Shown here one piece after another: positions 17,987 through 26,114 of a DNA stretch of 33,215 nucleotides. The stretch spans positions 1 through 33,215 of the forward strand of contig JAPLWV010000013.1 in the NCBI GenBank assembly GCA_026396385.1, read 5' to 3'. The stretch is from Microcaldota archaeon. Its GTDB lineage: Archaea; Micrarchaeota; Micrarchaeia; Burarchaeales; Fermentimicrarchaeaceae. Position 1 is the first letter of the stretch; each line of letters begins with the position of its first letter. The notes beneath the pieces are model-generated. The model had not been told where the DNA came from and did not search any database. It saw only the letters and a program-made list of their open reading frames with translations. Position numbers and translations under genes: made by a program.

Positions 17987-18598
17987 ATGGCAAAGAAAAC
18001 GGAAAACGCAGTTGAGAGTAAATCGGAAGCTCCTAGCGCAAAGAAGGAGATAAAGGGAATCGTTAGGATTGCTGGGAGGGATATAAAAGGAGAGACCAAG
18101 CTACGCATGGCGCTCGTGAGAGTCAAGGGAATAGGAGTTACCCTCAGTAGCGCTTTGACAAAAATAATATCCAATCAGCTCAACATCCCAAAGAACACGA
18201 TGATTGGAGAGCTGAGCGATGAGCAGGTTGACATACTTATGGGGATAATAGGTAACCCCAACAAGTATGGGATTCCGGAGAGGATGCTGAACAGGCAGAA
18301 GGATCCTGAGACAAACCAGAGCGCCCATATCATAGGGACTGACCTGACGTTCAGGACGAAGCAGGATATAACAAACCTAAAGGATTTGAACACCTGGAAG
18401 GGGTATAGGCATGCCTATGGGCAGAAAGTTAGGGGGCAAAGAACAAGGACAACTGGGAGAACAGGCATGACTGTAGGAGTGCTTAGAAAGACTATGCTTG
18501 CGAAGGCTGCGGCAGCAAAGGCTGCTGAAGCTACTACTGAGGTGAAGGCTGAGAAACCTGCTGCAAAGGTTGAGGAAAAGGTTGAGAAGAAGGAGTGA
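17987..18598 (+). CDS. rps13: Ribosomal protein uS13
   Basis: IVRIAGRDIKGETKLRMALVRVKGIGVTLSSALTKI...WKGYRHAYGQKVRGQRTRTTGRTGMTVGV. The ORF-track start at 17852 reads through the tRNA; ATG at 17987 is likely. Ala/Lys-rich C-terminal tail. Confidence 0.97.
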   Translation: MAKKTENAVESKSEAPSAKKEIKGIVRIAGRDIKGETKLRMALVRVKGIGVTLSSALTKIISNQLNIPKNTMIGELSDEQVDILMGIIGNPNKYGIPERMLNRQKDPETNQSAHIIGTDLTFRTKQDITNLKDLNTWKGYRHAYGQKVRGQRTRTTGRTGMTVGVLRKTMLAKAAAAKAAEATTEVKAEKPAAKVEEKVEKKE

Positions 18599-18604
18599 TG
18601 GATT

Positions 18605-19165
18605 ATGGGAGATCCTAAAAAGCTGAAGAGGAAATACGAGTCACCAAGGAAGATTTGGAGTAGCGCTAGAATAGAAGAGGAGCAGAAACTCCTGAAGGAA
18701 TTCGGTTTGAAGAGCATGAGGGAACTTAGAGTAATGCAGATGGAACTAAAGAGGATAAGAAGGGAAGCCAGGAAGCTCCTCTCATTGGGAGAACGGGGCA
18801 GGGAGCTTGGCAAACCTGTGCTGGAGAGAGTAGTCAGGCTCGGTATAGCAAAGCCTGATACCTCATTGGAGGACCTTCTATCCCTCACAATAAACGACGT
18901 GCTTGATAGGAGGCTTGAGACAAGGGTTGTGAAGAAAGGGCTTGCCAAATCTATGAAGCAGAGCAGGCAACTCATAGCGCATGGATACATCGCAATAGAC
19001 GGCAGGAGGGTTTCCTCGCCGAGCTATCTTGTGCCCATTGGTGAGGAGGACAAGGTGGGTTATTACAAAAGTACTGAGTTCATTATGATTGCTAGTAGCA
19101 GGACAAAGGAAAGTACGGAGGGTGAGAAAGTTGGCGGAGAAGGAGCAAGTGGAAAAGAAGAGTGA
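18605..19165 (+). CDS. rps4: Ribosomal protein uS4
   Basis: [52 protein letters not shown]...[50 protein letters not shown]. Confidence 0.97.
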   Translation: MGDPKKLKRKYESPRKIWSSARIEEEQKLLKEFGLKSMRELRVMQMELKRIRREARKLLSLGERGRELGKPVLERVVRLGIAKPDTSLEDLLSLTINDVLDRRLETRVVKKGLAKSMKQSRQLIAHGYIAIDGRRVSSPSYLVPIGEEDKVGYYKSTEFIMIASSRTKESTEGEKVGGEGASGKEE

Positions 19166-19595
19166 AGAAGTTGCAACTGAAGAGGCCGAGAGGATAGCGA
19201 GAAGGAAGAGAGAGGAGAGATGGGGAGTGGCGAACATATACTCATCCAAGAATGATACGATAATAACGATAACCGATATAAGCGGTGCGGAAACCATAGC
19301 AGTTGGAAGCGGAGGGATGATAGTGAAGGCAGACCGAGAGGAGGGCTCCCCCTATGCGGCAATGCAGGCGGCTTTCAAGGCTGCTAGCAAGGCAAAGGAG
19401 AGGGGCATAACAGCAGTCCATATAAAGATAAGAGCTCCTGGCGGGCATGGAAGCAAGACTCCTGGTCCAGGCGCACAGGCAGTTGTGAGGGCACTTGCAA
19501 GGTCAGGATTGAGGATAGGAAAAATAGAAGATGTCACCCCGACTCCTACAGACACCACGAAGAGGCCTGGAGGCAGGAGGGGAAGGAGAGTATAA
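19131..19595 (+). CDS. rps11: Ribosomal protein uS11 (likely TTG start)
   Basis: [52 protein letters not shown]...[57 protein letters not shown]. Confidence 0.97.
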   Translation: MAEKEQVEKKSEEVATEEAERIARRKREERWGVANIYSSKNDTIITITDISGAETIAVGSGGMIVKADREEGSPYAAMQAAFKAASKAKERGITAVHIKIRAPGGHGSKTPGPGAQAVVRALARSGLRIGKIEDVTPTPTDTTKRPGGRRGRRV

Positions 19596-19603
19596 AGCCG
19601 AGG

Positions 19604-20191
19604 GTGGTTGTCTTGAAAATTGAGGTTTTGCACTCGAAAGGAAGGGAGATGGAATTCGTGCTCAAGGATACTACAGTAGCGTTCGCAAATGCTATAAGAA
19701 GGATTGGCATGTCGCAGGTGCCTGTATTCGCAATAGACTCTGTGACATTCTACGAGAACAGCTCATCGATTTTTGATGAGTATATAGCAAACAGGCTTGG
19801 ACTGATTCCCCTCACCAGCGAGGGCTCCCACAAGGAGGGAGAGGAGGTGCTACTCTCCCTTGAGGCAGAGGGACCGCGCATGGTGTATTCGAAAGCACTG
19901 AAGAGCTCAAGCGCAAAAGTGAAGTGCGTGCACGAAGACATACCGATAATAAAGCTTGGAGAGGACAGAAGGATAAGGCTGGAGGCAAAGGCAAGAATGG
20001 GAGATGGGAGGGAGCACGCGAAATTCCAGGCAGGCGTGATATCCTACGGTTATGATACGAATGACAAGAAGGATTTCAGGTTCAAGGTTGAATCGTTTGG
20101 GCAGGTGAGCCCAAAAACAATGCTGCTGAAAGCAGCTGAAATACTGGAGGGAAAATGCGGGGAGTTGAACTCCCAGCTGAAGGAGGTGTAA
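19604..20191 (+). CDS. rpoD: DNA-directed RNA polymerase subunit D (RPB3-like)
   Basis: VLKDTTVAFANAIRRIGMSQVPVFAIDSVTFYENSSSIFDEYIANRLGLIPLTS; no Fe-S cysteine domain apparent. Confidence 0.96.
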   Translation: MVVLKIEVLHSKGREMEFVLKDTTVAFANAIRRIGMSQVPVFAIDSVTFYENSSSIFDEYIANRLGLIPLTSEGSHKEGEEVLLSLEAEGPRMVYSKALKSSSAKVKCVHEDIPIIKLGEDRRIRLEAKARMGDGREHAKFQAGVISYGYDTNDKKDFRFKVESFGQVSPKTMLLKAAEILEGKCGELNSQLKEV

Positions 20192-20192
20192 T

Positions 20193-20317
20193 GCGGGGGT
20201 GGCAGAGCCAGGTCAAATGCGCAGGACTGAGGAAGAAAACAACTTCGGAACTCCTGTGCCTTTAGTGGCTGCGTGGGTTCAAACCCATAAGGTTGCCCAA
20301 AAATCCCATCCCCCGCA
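20193..20317 (+). tRNA. tRNA-Leu(GAG) with two introns: 37/38 (~20233-20250) and T-loop (~20284-20303)
   Basis: Acceptor GCGGGGG/CCCCCGC; stem CAGGA/TCCTG; loop CTGAGG-[AAGAAAACAACTTCGGAA]-C; T arm GTGGG-TTCAAA-[CCCATAAGGTTGCCCAAAAA]-T-CCCAT; 87 nt after removing both. Confidence 0.9.
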
Positions 20318-20332
20318 TTTTTTGGTGATTTG

Positions 20333-20692
20333 ATGAAAAGAGGCCCGGAAAGCAAAAGGACGCTTGAACTTGTGAATCTGCTGAGGAAGAAAGCAGTGGA
20401 GAACAAGTCCAGCATATGGAAAAAGGTTGCTGAGAGGCTCTCGGCGCCTGCTAGAAGAAAAACTGAGGTGAACCTTTATACGGTAGACAGGCACAGCAAG
20501 GAGGGCAGCACCGTAGTGGTACCAGGCAAGGTTCTTGCAAATGGCTCGCTTGGGCACAAGGTCACTATAGCTGCATTCAGTTTTTCAGCAAGCGCAGTGG
20601 AGAAGGTAAGAAAGGCTGGCGGCAGCTGTCTGCCACTTGAGAGGATGGTTGAGAGCAACCCTGCAGGAAAGGGAATTATTTTGATGGAGTGA
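20333..20692 (+). CDS. rpl18e: Ribosomal protein eL18
   Basis: KRGPESKRTLELVNLLRKKAVENKSSIWKKVAERLSAPARRKTEVNLYTVDRHSKEGSTVVVPGKVLANGSLGHKVTIAAFSFSASA. Confidence 0.96.
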   Translation: MKRGPESKRTLELVNLLRKKAVENKSSIWKKVAERLSAPARRKTEVNLYTVDRHSKEGSTVVVPGKVLANGSLGHKVTIAAFSFSASAVEKVRKAGGSCLPLERMVESNPAGKGIILME

Positions 20693-20697
20693 GCATA

Positions 20698-21129
20698 ATG
20701 AAAATCATAGACGGAACTAACCTCGTGCTTGGAAGGCTTGGGGCAAGGATTTCCAAGTATCTGCTGAGCGGAGAACAGGTTGTAATAATCAATGCAGAGC
20801 AAGTGGTAATAGTCGGACGTACTGACATGGTTGTGAAGAGGTACTGGAATAGGAGGCAGAGGAAGGACAAGGCGAACCCGGAGAATTCAATGCACTGGTC
20901 CAGAAGGCCTGATCTTTTTGTGAAGAGATGCATAAGGGGAATGCTGCCCTACAAGAGGGCAACGGGAAGGAAGGCTTACAAGCTGCTGAAGGCGTATATG
21001 GGTGAGCCTGCGCAATTCAAGAATGCTGCGAAGGAGGACATGTCAGATATCAGCTGCACAAATGTGAAAAGCAGGTATATTTACATAGGAAAGGTTTGCG
21101 AGAGGTTGGGTTATAACAAAGGTGTTTAG
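20698..21129 (+). CDS. rpl13: Ribosomal protein uL13
   Basis: MKIIDGTNLVLGRLGARISKYLLSGEQVVIINAEQVVIVGRTDMVVKRYWNRRQRK...RPDLFVKRCIRGMLPYKRATGRKAYKLLKAYMG. Confidence 0.97.
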   Translation: MKIIDGTNLVLGRLGARISKYLLSGEQVVIINAEQVVIVGRTDMVVKRYWNRRQRKDKANPENSMHWSRRPDLFVKRCIRGMLPYKRATGRKAYKLLKAYMGEPAQFKNAAKEDMSDISCTNVKSRYIYIGKVCERLGYNKGV

Positions 21130-21600
21130 ATGGTGAAAGCTAAGAGCGTTAAGAAAAAGATTGCAACAAAAGCAAAGCCGAAAAAGACGGCTGAGAAAAA
21201 GCCGAAGATTGTAGTGACGAGAGGAAAGAGGAAGGAGAGCGTGGCGAGGGCTTATGTGAACGAGGGAAAGGGAGTTGTGAGAATAAACGGGATGTCGCTT
21301 GATGGAATTCAGTCCAGTTATATCAAGGATATAATCATGGAACCTATCATAATGGCCGGAGACAAGGCGAAGAACCTTGACATGAAGATAATCGCAAAGG
21401 GCGGGGGCGTTATGGGTCAGGCAGAGGCAATAAGGACGGCAGTTGCCAGGGGGATAGTTGAATTCACTGGCGACGAGGAGCTGAGGAAGAGCATGAAAGA
21501 GAAGGACAGGTTCATGCTGGGGGAGGATTCAAGAAGGGTTGAGCCGAAGAAATACAAAGGACCTAAGGCGAGGGCAAGGTTCCAGAAGTCTTATAGGTGA
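21130..21600 (+). CDS. rps9: Ribosomal protein uS9
   Basis: [32 protein letters not shown]...[19 protein letters not shown]...[24 protein letters not shown]. Confidence 0.97.
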   Translation: MVKAKSVKKKIATKAKPKKTAEKKPKIVVTRGKRKESVARAYVNEGKGVVRINGMSLDGIQSSYIKDIIMEPIIMAGDKAKNLDMKIIAKGGGVMGQAEAIRTAVARGIVEFTGDEELRKSMKEKDRFMLGEDSRRVEPKKYKGPKARARFQKSYR

Positions 21601-21604
21601 TACT

Positions 21605-21802
21605 ATGATGATTCCGGTAAGGTGCTTTACATGCGGGGCTGTTATAGCCCACGAATACGAGGAGTATGTGAAAAGAGTGAAGGAAGGGGAGAGCCCCGAC
21701 AAGGTTCTGGACAAGCTTGGTTTGAAGAGATACTGCTGCAGGAGGATGTTCCTGAGTCATGTGAACTCAATAGATGAGGTAATAAAGTACGGTAGGCATT
21801 AG
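21605..21802 (+). CDS. rpoN: DNA-directed RNA polymerase subunit N (RPB10-like)
   Basis: [52 protein letters not shown]. Confidence 0.97.
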   Translation: MMIPVRCFTCGAVIAHEYEEYVKRVKEGESPDKVLDKLGLKRYCCRRMFLSHVNSIDEVIKYGRH

Positions 21803-21809
21803 ATTTGCA

Positions 21810-21936
21810 GGGGCCGTGTGCTAGCCTGGCATGCTTCCGGCTTCAGAAATATTTCTGCCGGAATGGGGTGCCGGCGACCCGAGAATCTTCCTGAGTAACA
21901 TCAGGTTGAATGGGAATTCAAATCTCGGCGGCCCCA
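21810..21936 (+). tRNA. tRNA-Pro(GGG) with two non-canonical introns: anticodon loop near 32/33-33/34, and T arm near 53/54
   Basis: Acceptor GGGGCCG/CGGCCCC; stem CCGGC/GCCGG; mature loop TTGGGGT after removing 21 nt; T arm CCGAG-[33 nt]-TTCAAAT-CTCGG; 73 nt after removal. Confidence 0.87.
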
Positions 21937-21955
21937 TTTTGTTAAGGGGGATTAT

Positions 21956-22582
21956 ATGAGTGAACTTTTGATTCAGCAAGAAAAGTACCTTGAAGCTGGT
22001 ATACATATCGGTACGAAGATAAAGACGCCAGACATGAACCAGTTTATATACAAGGCAAGGCAGGACAGGCTTTACGTTCTGGACTTGAAGAAGGTTGATG
22101 AGAGGATAAGGGTTGCCGCTAGGTTCATCTCTCGCTACAAGCCAGAGGAAATTCTGATAGTTGCATCAAGATTGTATGCAAGCAGCTCTGCGAAAAAGTT
22201 CTGCGAGCTTGTCGGATGCAAGGTTGTTAATGGGAGATTCATTCCCGGCATACTCACTAATCCTGCAAGGGAGGATTTCTCAGAGCCAAAGCTTCTTTTC
22301 ATCTCAGACCCGAAGAACGAGAGGCAGGCCATAAAGGAGGCAAACCGCATGGGCATACCGATAATTGCCCTTTGTGATACGGACAACTCTACGAAGTTTG
22401 TGGATTGGATTATTCCGTGCAACAATAAGGGAAGGAAGTCGCTTGCGCTGATTTTCTACCTTCTCGTAAGGGAAGTCAAGAGGGCGAAGGGAGAAATTGC
22501 TGAGGGAGAAGAGTTCAAGCTGAAGCCTGAGGACTTTGAAGTACTTAAAGAAGAGGGGGAAGAGCAGCAGCCCTCAGACTGA
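21956..22582 (+). CDS. rps2: Ribosomal protein uS2
   Basis: YLEAGIHIGTKIKTPDMNQFIYKARQDRLYVLDLKKVDERIRVAARFIS...GIPIIALCDTDNSTKFVDWIIPCNNKGRKSLALIFYLLVRE. Confidence 0.97.
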   Translation: MSELLIQQEKYLEAGIHIGTKIKTPDMNQFIYKARQDRLYVLDLKKVDERIRVAARFISRYKPEEILIVASRLYASSSAKKFCELVGCKVVNGRFIPGILTNPAREDFSEPKLLFISDPKNERQAIKEANRMGIPIIALCDTDNSTKFVDWIIPCNNKGRKSLALIFYLLVREVKRAKGEIAEGEEFKLKPEDFEVLKEEGEEQQPSD

Positions 22583-23827
22583 GTCTCTGATACAATCCTT
22601 CTTTAAGAATTGGTCGCTTACGCTGTTGCATATGGTGGAGTTCTTGTTCTTTATTGCAGCATTCTTGTAGCACTCATCCTTCCAGGTCTGCTGCGTTATG
22701 TTATCGCATGTGGATGGCGCGTAGGGTTGGTTGTACATTACTATAGTGAAGCATGTAGACTTCCTGTAGGTGTTTTCTATGTTCGAGCATGCGGCTGGGT
22801 TGTGGGCGGATTTCGCGATATCGAGTATGCAGTTATCTCGCTTTAATAGGTCGGATATCCTGCTGCAGAGTGAAACATCAGCAGTTACATTGGCAACCTG
22901 GTAGTAGCAGATATCCTTGTCGCTTATGCATTCATAGCAGGTTATGTAGGAGCATATATTCGCATTTCTGCTCTTGAATGCTACATTGGTATAGCAGCGA
23001 TCCTGGTAGAGGTGCGTGCTTATGTTCGAGCATAGTGAGGAGTTCATGTGCTCACTTGCAAATACTTCAAGGCAGGAGTCCCTTTGTAGGTAATCCGTAA
23101 GCTCGTTGCAGAGAGTATAGTTGTTGGTTATCCTTGTCAGGCAAAGATACTTTTGATAAACTACCGAAATCTTTTCGCAGAGAGAGGAGTTGGATTCAAG
23201 GAAGGCGAAGTATTTGAAGCAGTCGTCTCTCAGATTAGAGTCGGATGGCAGATTGCAGAGTGGATAGCTGCCCTTGTTCTTCGCGAAATCAACATAGCAG
23301 TTGTCTATAAGCGATATATTATTCAGCTCAAGGCAGATGGAGTAGTTGCCCTTCGCCTTCGCCATGCACAGCTTGGAATCATAGCCCGCTGTCATGTTCT
23401 CGCAGTATACTGTGTCATCGCCAAGCTCTAGGCGGCACTGCCTCCTCAGGGAGTTACTCTCAATTTTGTTGCATGTCGCTATTCCGACCCGAGGAGCTAG
23501 CGTGTGGTAGCAGTCGTCCCTCGTGTCACCTACATTTATTCTCCCGCATAATGAGGAATCATTCAGCTCAATAGCAAATATGAGATTGCAGCTGTCCCTA
23601 AGCTGAGTCGAGAATATGAAGGAGCAGGAAGTCAGGTTGTTCTTTGTTATTGCGTCATTATAATAGCACGTATCCCCATTTACGACATCCTTCATCTCGG
23701 CGCATGAAAGCACCGTGACTGGTGTTACATTAGTCTGGTTCGTTGGCTGCTCTGCCGGTGGAGTGTAAGAAACGCAGCCGAAGATGAGCAGAGCTACCAG
23801 CATGAAAATTGCGATTCGGAGTTTCAT
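22574..23827 (-). CDS. Predicted secreted lipoprotein with ~13-14 tandem ~26-aa two-cysteine repeats
   Basis: Signal peptide and lipobox MKLRIAIFMLVALLIFGC; repeats such as SLCSNISTHLYQDRCYTNVAFKSRNANICSYI... with C-x(~11-12)-C spacing. Confidence 0.85.
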   Translation of the reverse strand: MKLRIAIFMLVALLIFGCVSYTPPAEQPTNQTNVTPVTVLSCAEMKDVVNGDTCYYNDAITKNNLTSCSFIFSTQLRDSCNLIFAIELNDSSLCGRINVGDTRDDCYHTLAPRVGIATCNKIESNSLRRQCRLELGDDTVYCENMTAGYDSKLCMAKAKGNYSICLELNNISLIDNCYVDFAKNKGSYPLCNLPSDSNLRDDCFKYFAFLESNSSLCEKISVVYQKYLCLTRITNNYTLCNELTDYLQRDSCLEVFASEHMNSSLCSNISTHLYQDRCYTNVAFKSRNANICSYITCYECISDKDICYYQVANVTADVSLCSRISDLLKRDNCILDIAKSAHNPAACSNIENTYRKSTCFTIVMYNQPYAPSTCDNITQQTWKDECYKNAAIKNKNSTICNSVSDQFLKKDCIRDSV

Positions 23828-23867
23828 AAATAGGTTTAAACTGCAACTATTTATTAACGTTTCTTTA

Positions 23868-23938
23868 CAAAGTCAGCTTACCCTCTTGTCGTCATCTAGC
23901 TTTTGGCTATCAGCAATACCTCGTATCATCACTGGACT
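23868..23938 (-). ncRNA. Box C/D guide sRNA (candidate)
   Basis: Minus strand: AAGTCCA-GTGATGA(C)-TACGAGGTATTG-CTGA(D')-TAGCCAAAAGCT-AGATGA(C')-CGACAAGAGGGTAAG-CTGA(D)-CTT; flanking AAG/CTT; TATA-like ATACTTAAA ~25 nt upstream. Confidence 0.82.
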
Positions 23939-23976
23939 TATTATGAAGCCATCAGTTTAAGTATCTGTTTGCGGGG

Positions 23977-24441
23977 TTATCTCCTTGCCAGTTTTCTGAA
24001 CTCGACGCTTTGATATGGGTATACCACCCACCTCCTGGTCTCCTGCGCGAAAAAATCAGGCTTCAGCTTTGAATGCGGCTTGCAGTGCAGCGTTGCTATC
24101 TTGATGCTTTTGGCATGTTTCTCCAGCAATTTTTTTGCCAGCAGGAGGGTCCCGCCGGTATCTGCCACATCGTCAACAAGAAGTACATTGCCGCGAATAA
24201 ATTGAAGGGGCGGTTTTTGGCTTACCACCGGCTTTCTTCCCCGCTTGTCACCCGTGTAGTAATCTATCTTGAATGCGTAAAGCTTTTTTACTCCGAGCCT
24301 GTCGCTGAGGTAAACAGCCGGCACCAGTCCTCCTCTCCCTATGCCGACTATGCAATCCGGCTTGAATCCGCTCTTTATGATGCTGGCAAGCTTGTCGCAC
24401 ATCTCCTCGGTTTCAGAAGCAGTGAGTCGCAGGTATTCCAT
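23977..24441 (-). CDS. Purine-type phosphoribosyltransferase family protein
   Basis: CIVGIGRGGLVPAVYLSDRLGV and PRPP loop VLLVDDVADTGGTLLLAKKLL. The ORF-track N-terminal extension to 24546 is tRNA-Gln sequence. Confidence 0.93.
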   Translation of the reverse strand: MEYLRLTASETEEMCDKLASIIKSGFKPDCIVGIGRGGLVPAVYLSDRLGVKKLYAFKIDYYTGDKRGRKPVVSQKPPLQFIRGNVLLVDDVADTGGTLLLAKKLLEKHAKSIKIATLHCKPHSKLKPDFFAQETRRWVVYPYQSVEFRKLARR

Positions 24442-24467
24442 ATGGCTAGCCTCATTTGATGGAAGTA

Positions 24468-24560
24468 TAGCCCCGGTCGGATTCGAACCGACGTGGGTGG
24501 GTCCAAAGCCCACCATCTTACCAGGTTTCATCAACCTCTTGGCCACTAGATGACGGGGCT
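24468..24560 (-). tRNA. tRNA-Gln(TTG) with ~21-22-nt intron in the D-loop (~24521-24542)
   Basis: Acceptor AGCCCCG/CGGGGCT; stem GTGGG/CCCAC with loop CTTTGGA; D arm ATCT-AGTGG[CCAAGAGGTTGATGAAACCTGG]TA-AGAT; T arm GTCGG-TTCGAAT-CCGAC. Confidence 0.88.
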
Positions 24561-24585
24561 GCTTTTAAGAATTTGAATTTTAGGG

Positions 24586-26022
24586 TTAATATGCTTTACC
24601 CACGTATACTGCCTGCTCCGCCTTGTTCCCGCACCAGATGCAGTTCCCTTTTGGTTTCTCCTCTTTTCCAAGCGGGGTTCCGCGTATGTCCCCCCCAACT
24701 GTTTCGGCTTTTATATAATCGGCGCATTCCTCGGAGCCGCACCACTCAACCTTAACCAGTCCTCCTTGCTCCTCGAGTATTTTCTTAAGCTGCGCCATAT
24801 CATTCGCCTCTGATATGTGCTCCTTGAAGAACTTCTCCGCTCTCTTTGCAAGGTTGCTCTGGATTTCCTCTGAGAACTTGGTTATCTTCTCAACAAGCTC
24901 GCTCTCCTTTATGGCAGCCTTCTCCCCAGTATCCCTCCTGACAAGCACGAGCTGCTTCTTCTCGATATCCTTTGGCCCTACCTCGATTCTTATCGGAACT
25001 CCCTTGAGCTCCCAGTAGTTATATTTCCAGCCCGGGGTGTGCTCTGCCCTGTCATCAACCTTTGCGCTTATGCATCTGCTTTCCAGAAGCTTCTTTATTG
25101 CGTTTGCTTTCTCCATTACCTTCTCATCTGAACCCTTGAAGTATATGGGAATGATGACAGCTACGAGCGGTGCGATGGAAGGCGGCAGTATCAGGCCTTT
25201 GTCATCACCGTGAATTGCCACAAGAGTACCGAAAATCCTCCATACCGCAGGGCCGTAGCAGGTCTGCCATGCATACTTCTCATCGCCCTTCTTGTCAACG
25301 AACTTTATGTTGAATGCCTTTGAGAAGTTCTGCCCCAGGAAATGCGTTGATGGCAACTGAATTATCTTTCCGTCAGGCATTATGCTGTCGGCGGCATAGG
25401 TGCTAACGGCACCCTTGAACTTGTCATGCTCCGGTCTCTTGAAAAATATGAATGGAATTGCGAACTCCTTCAGGACATTGCAGGTAGTGTCTCTATCCTC
25501 CTCGACCTGCTTCTCAGCCTCCTCTTTAGTCTCAAAAACGTCATGGGCCTCTGTCCAGTAGAACTCCCTTCCCCTTATGAAAGGCCTTGTCGACTTCCCT
25601 TCGAACCTCCAAACCTGGCAGCTCTGGTATATCTTGTAAGGCAGATCCCTCCATGTCCGTATCCAGAGGGAGAACATTGAGTACATAGCAGTCTCGGAAG
25701 TCGGCCTGAGGGCAAGCCTCTCGGAGAATTTGGTGTTGTCGCTTCCTCCTTCTGTTACCCAGAATACATCTGCAGAGAAACCCTCTGCATGCTCCGCCTC
25801 CTTCTTGAAATATGATTCTGGAATAAGAGCCGGGAACCAGGCAGGCTCGTGCCCTTTCTTCTCAAGCTCTCTCTCGACTATGCAGTACATATTCTTCATA
25901 GTTCTGACAGACCAGGGCATGTGGGCGAGGAACCCTTTCACATTGTATCTTATATCAGCTAGCTCTGCCTCTTGGATTACCTCGCTATACCACTCCGAGA
26001 AGTTGCTCTTTTTGTTTTTCAT
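24586..26022 (-). CDS. proS: Prolyl-tRNA synthetase
   Basis: RPTSETAMYSMFSLWIRTWRDLPYKIYQSCQVWRFE, RGREFYWTEAHDVF, THFLGQNFSKAF, GTLVAIHGDDKGLILPP; C-terminal CxxC zinc-like domain. Confidence 0.98.
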   Translation of the reverse strand: MKNKKSNFSEWYSEVIQEAELADIRYNVKGFLAHMPWSVRTMKNMYCIVERELEKKGHEPAWFPALIPESYFKKEAEHAEGFSADVFWVTEGGSDNTKFSERLALRPTSETAMYSMFSLWIRTWRDLPYKIYQSCQVWRFEGKSTRPFIRGREFYWTEAHDVFETKEEAEKQVEEDRDTTCNVLKEFAIPFIFFKRPEHDKFKGAVSTYAADSIMPDGKIIQLPSTHFLGQNFSKAFNIKFVDKKGDEKYAWQTCYGPAVWRIFGTLVAIHGDDKGLILPPSIAPLVAVIIPIYFKGSDEKVMEKANAIKKLLESRCISAKVDDRAEHTPGWKYNYWELKGVPIRIEVGPKDIEKKQLVLVRRDTGEKAAIKESELVEKITKFSEEIQSNLAKRAEKFFKEHISEANDMAQLKKILEEQGGLVKVEWCGSEECADYIKAETVGGDIRGTPLGKEEKPKGNCIWCGNKAEQAVYVGKAY

Positions 26023-26047
26023 AGAACCATGATTAATTCTCCAGTGG

Positions 26048-26084
26048 GGTATAAAAATGTATAATCAGGAAAGATTTTATATAC
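26048..26084. promoter_or_regulatory. Divergent archaeal promoters: proS (minus, 26049-26057) and ferredoxin-Trx fusion (plus, 26069-26083)
   Basis: gtataaaaa (minus TTTTTATAC), ~30 nt from the proS ATG; gaaagattttatata (BRE+TATA), ~32 nt from ATG 26115. Spacing suggests short or leaderless mRNAs. Confidence 0.6.
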
Positions 26085-26114
26085 CAAATGTGAAAAGACA
26101 TAGGAGTTGTTGGT

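Noticed and set aside
2099-22425. Many minus-strand ORFs of 60-218 aa within the ribosomal protein operon (e.g. 8086-8742, 16056-16773)
   Set aside because: Antisense to unambiguous ribosomal or housekeeping genes, low-complexity Leu/Ser/Pro-rich translations typical of antisense frames.
24073-24553. Plus-strand ORFs (128 and 70 aa)
   Set aside because: Antisense to the PRTase and tRNA-Gln; no family resemblance.
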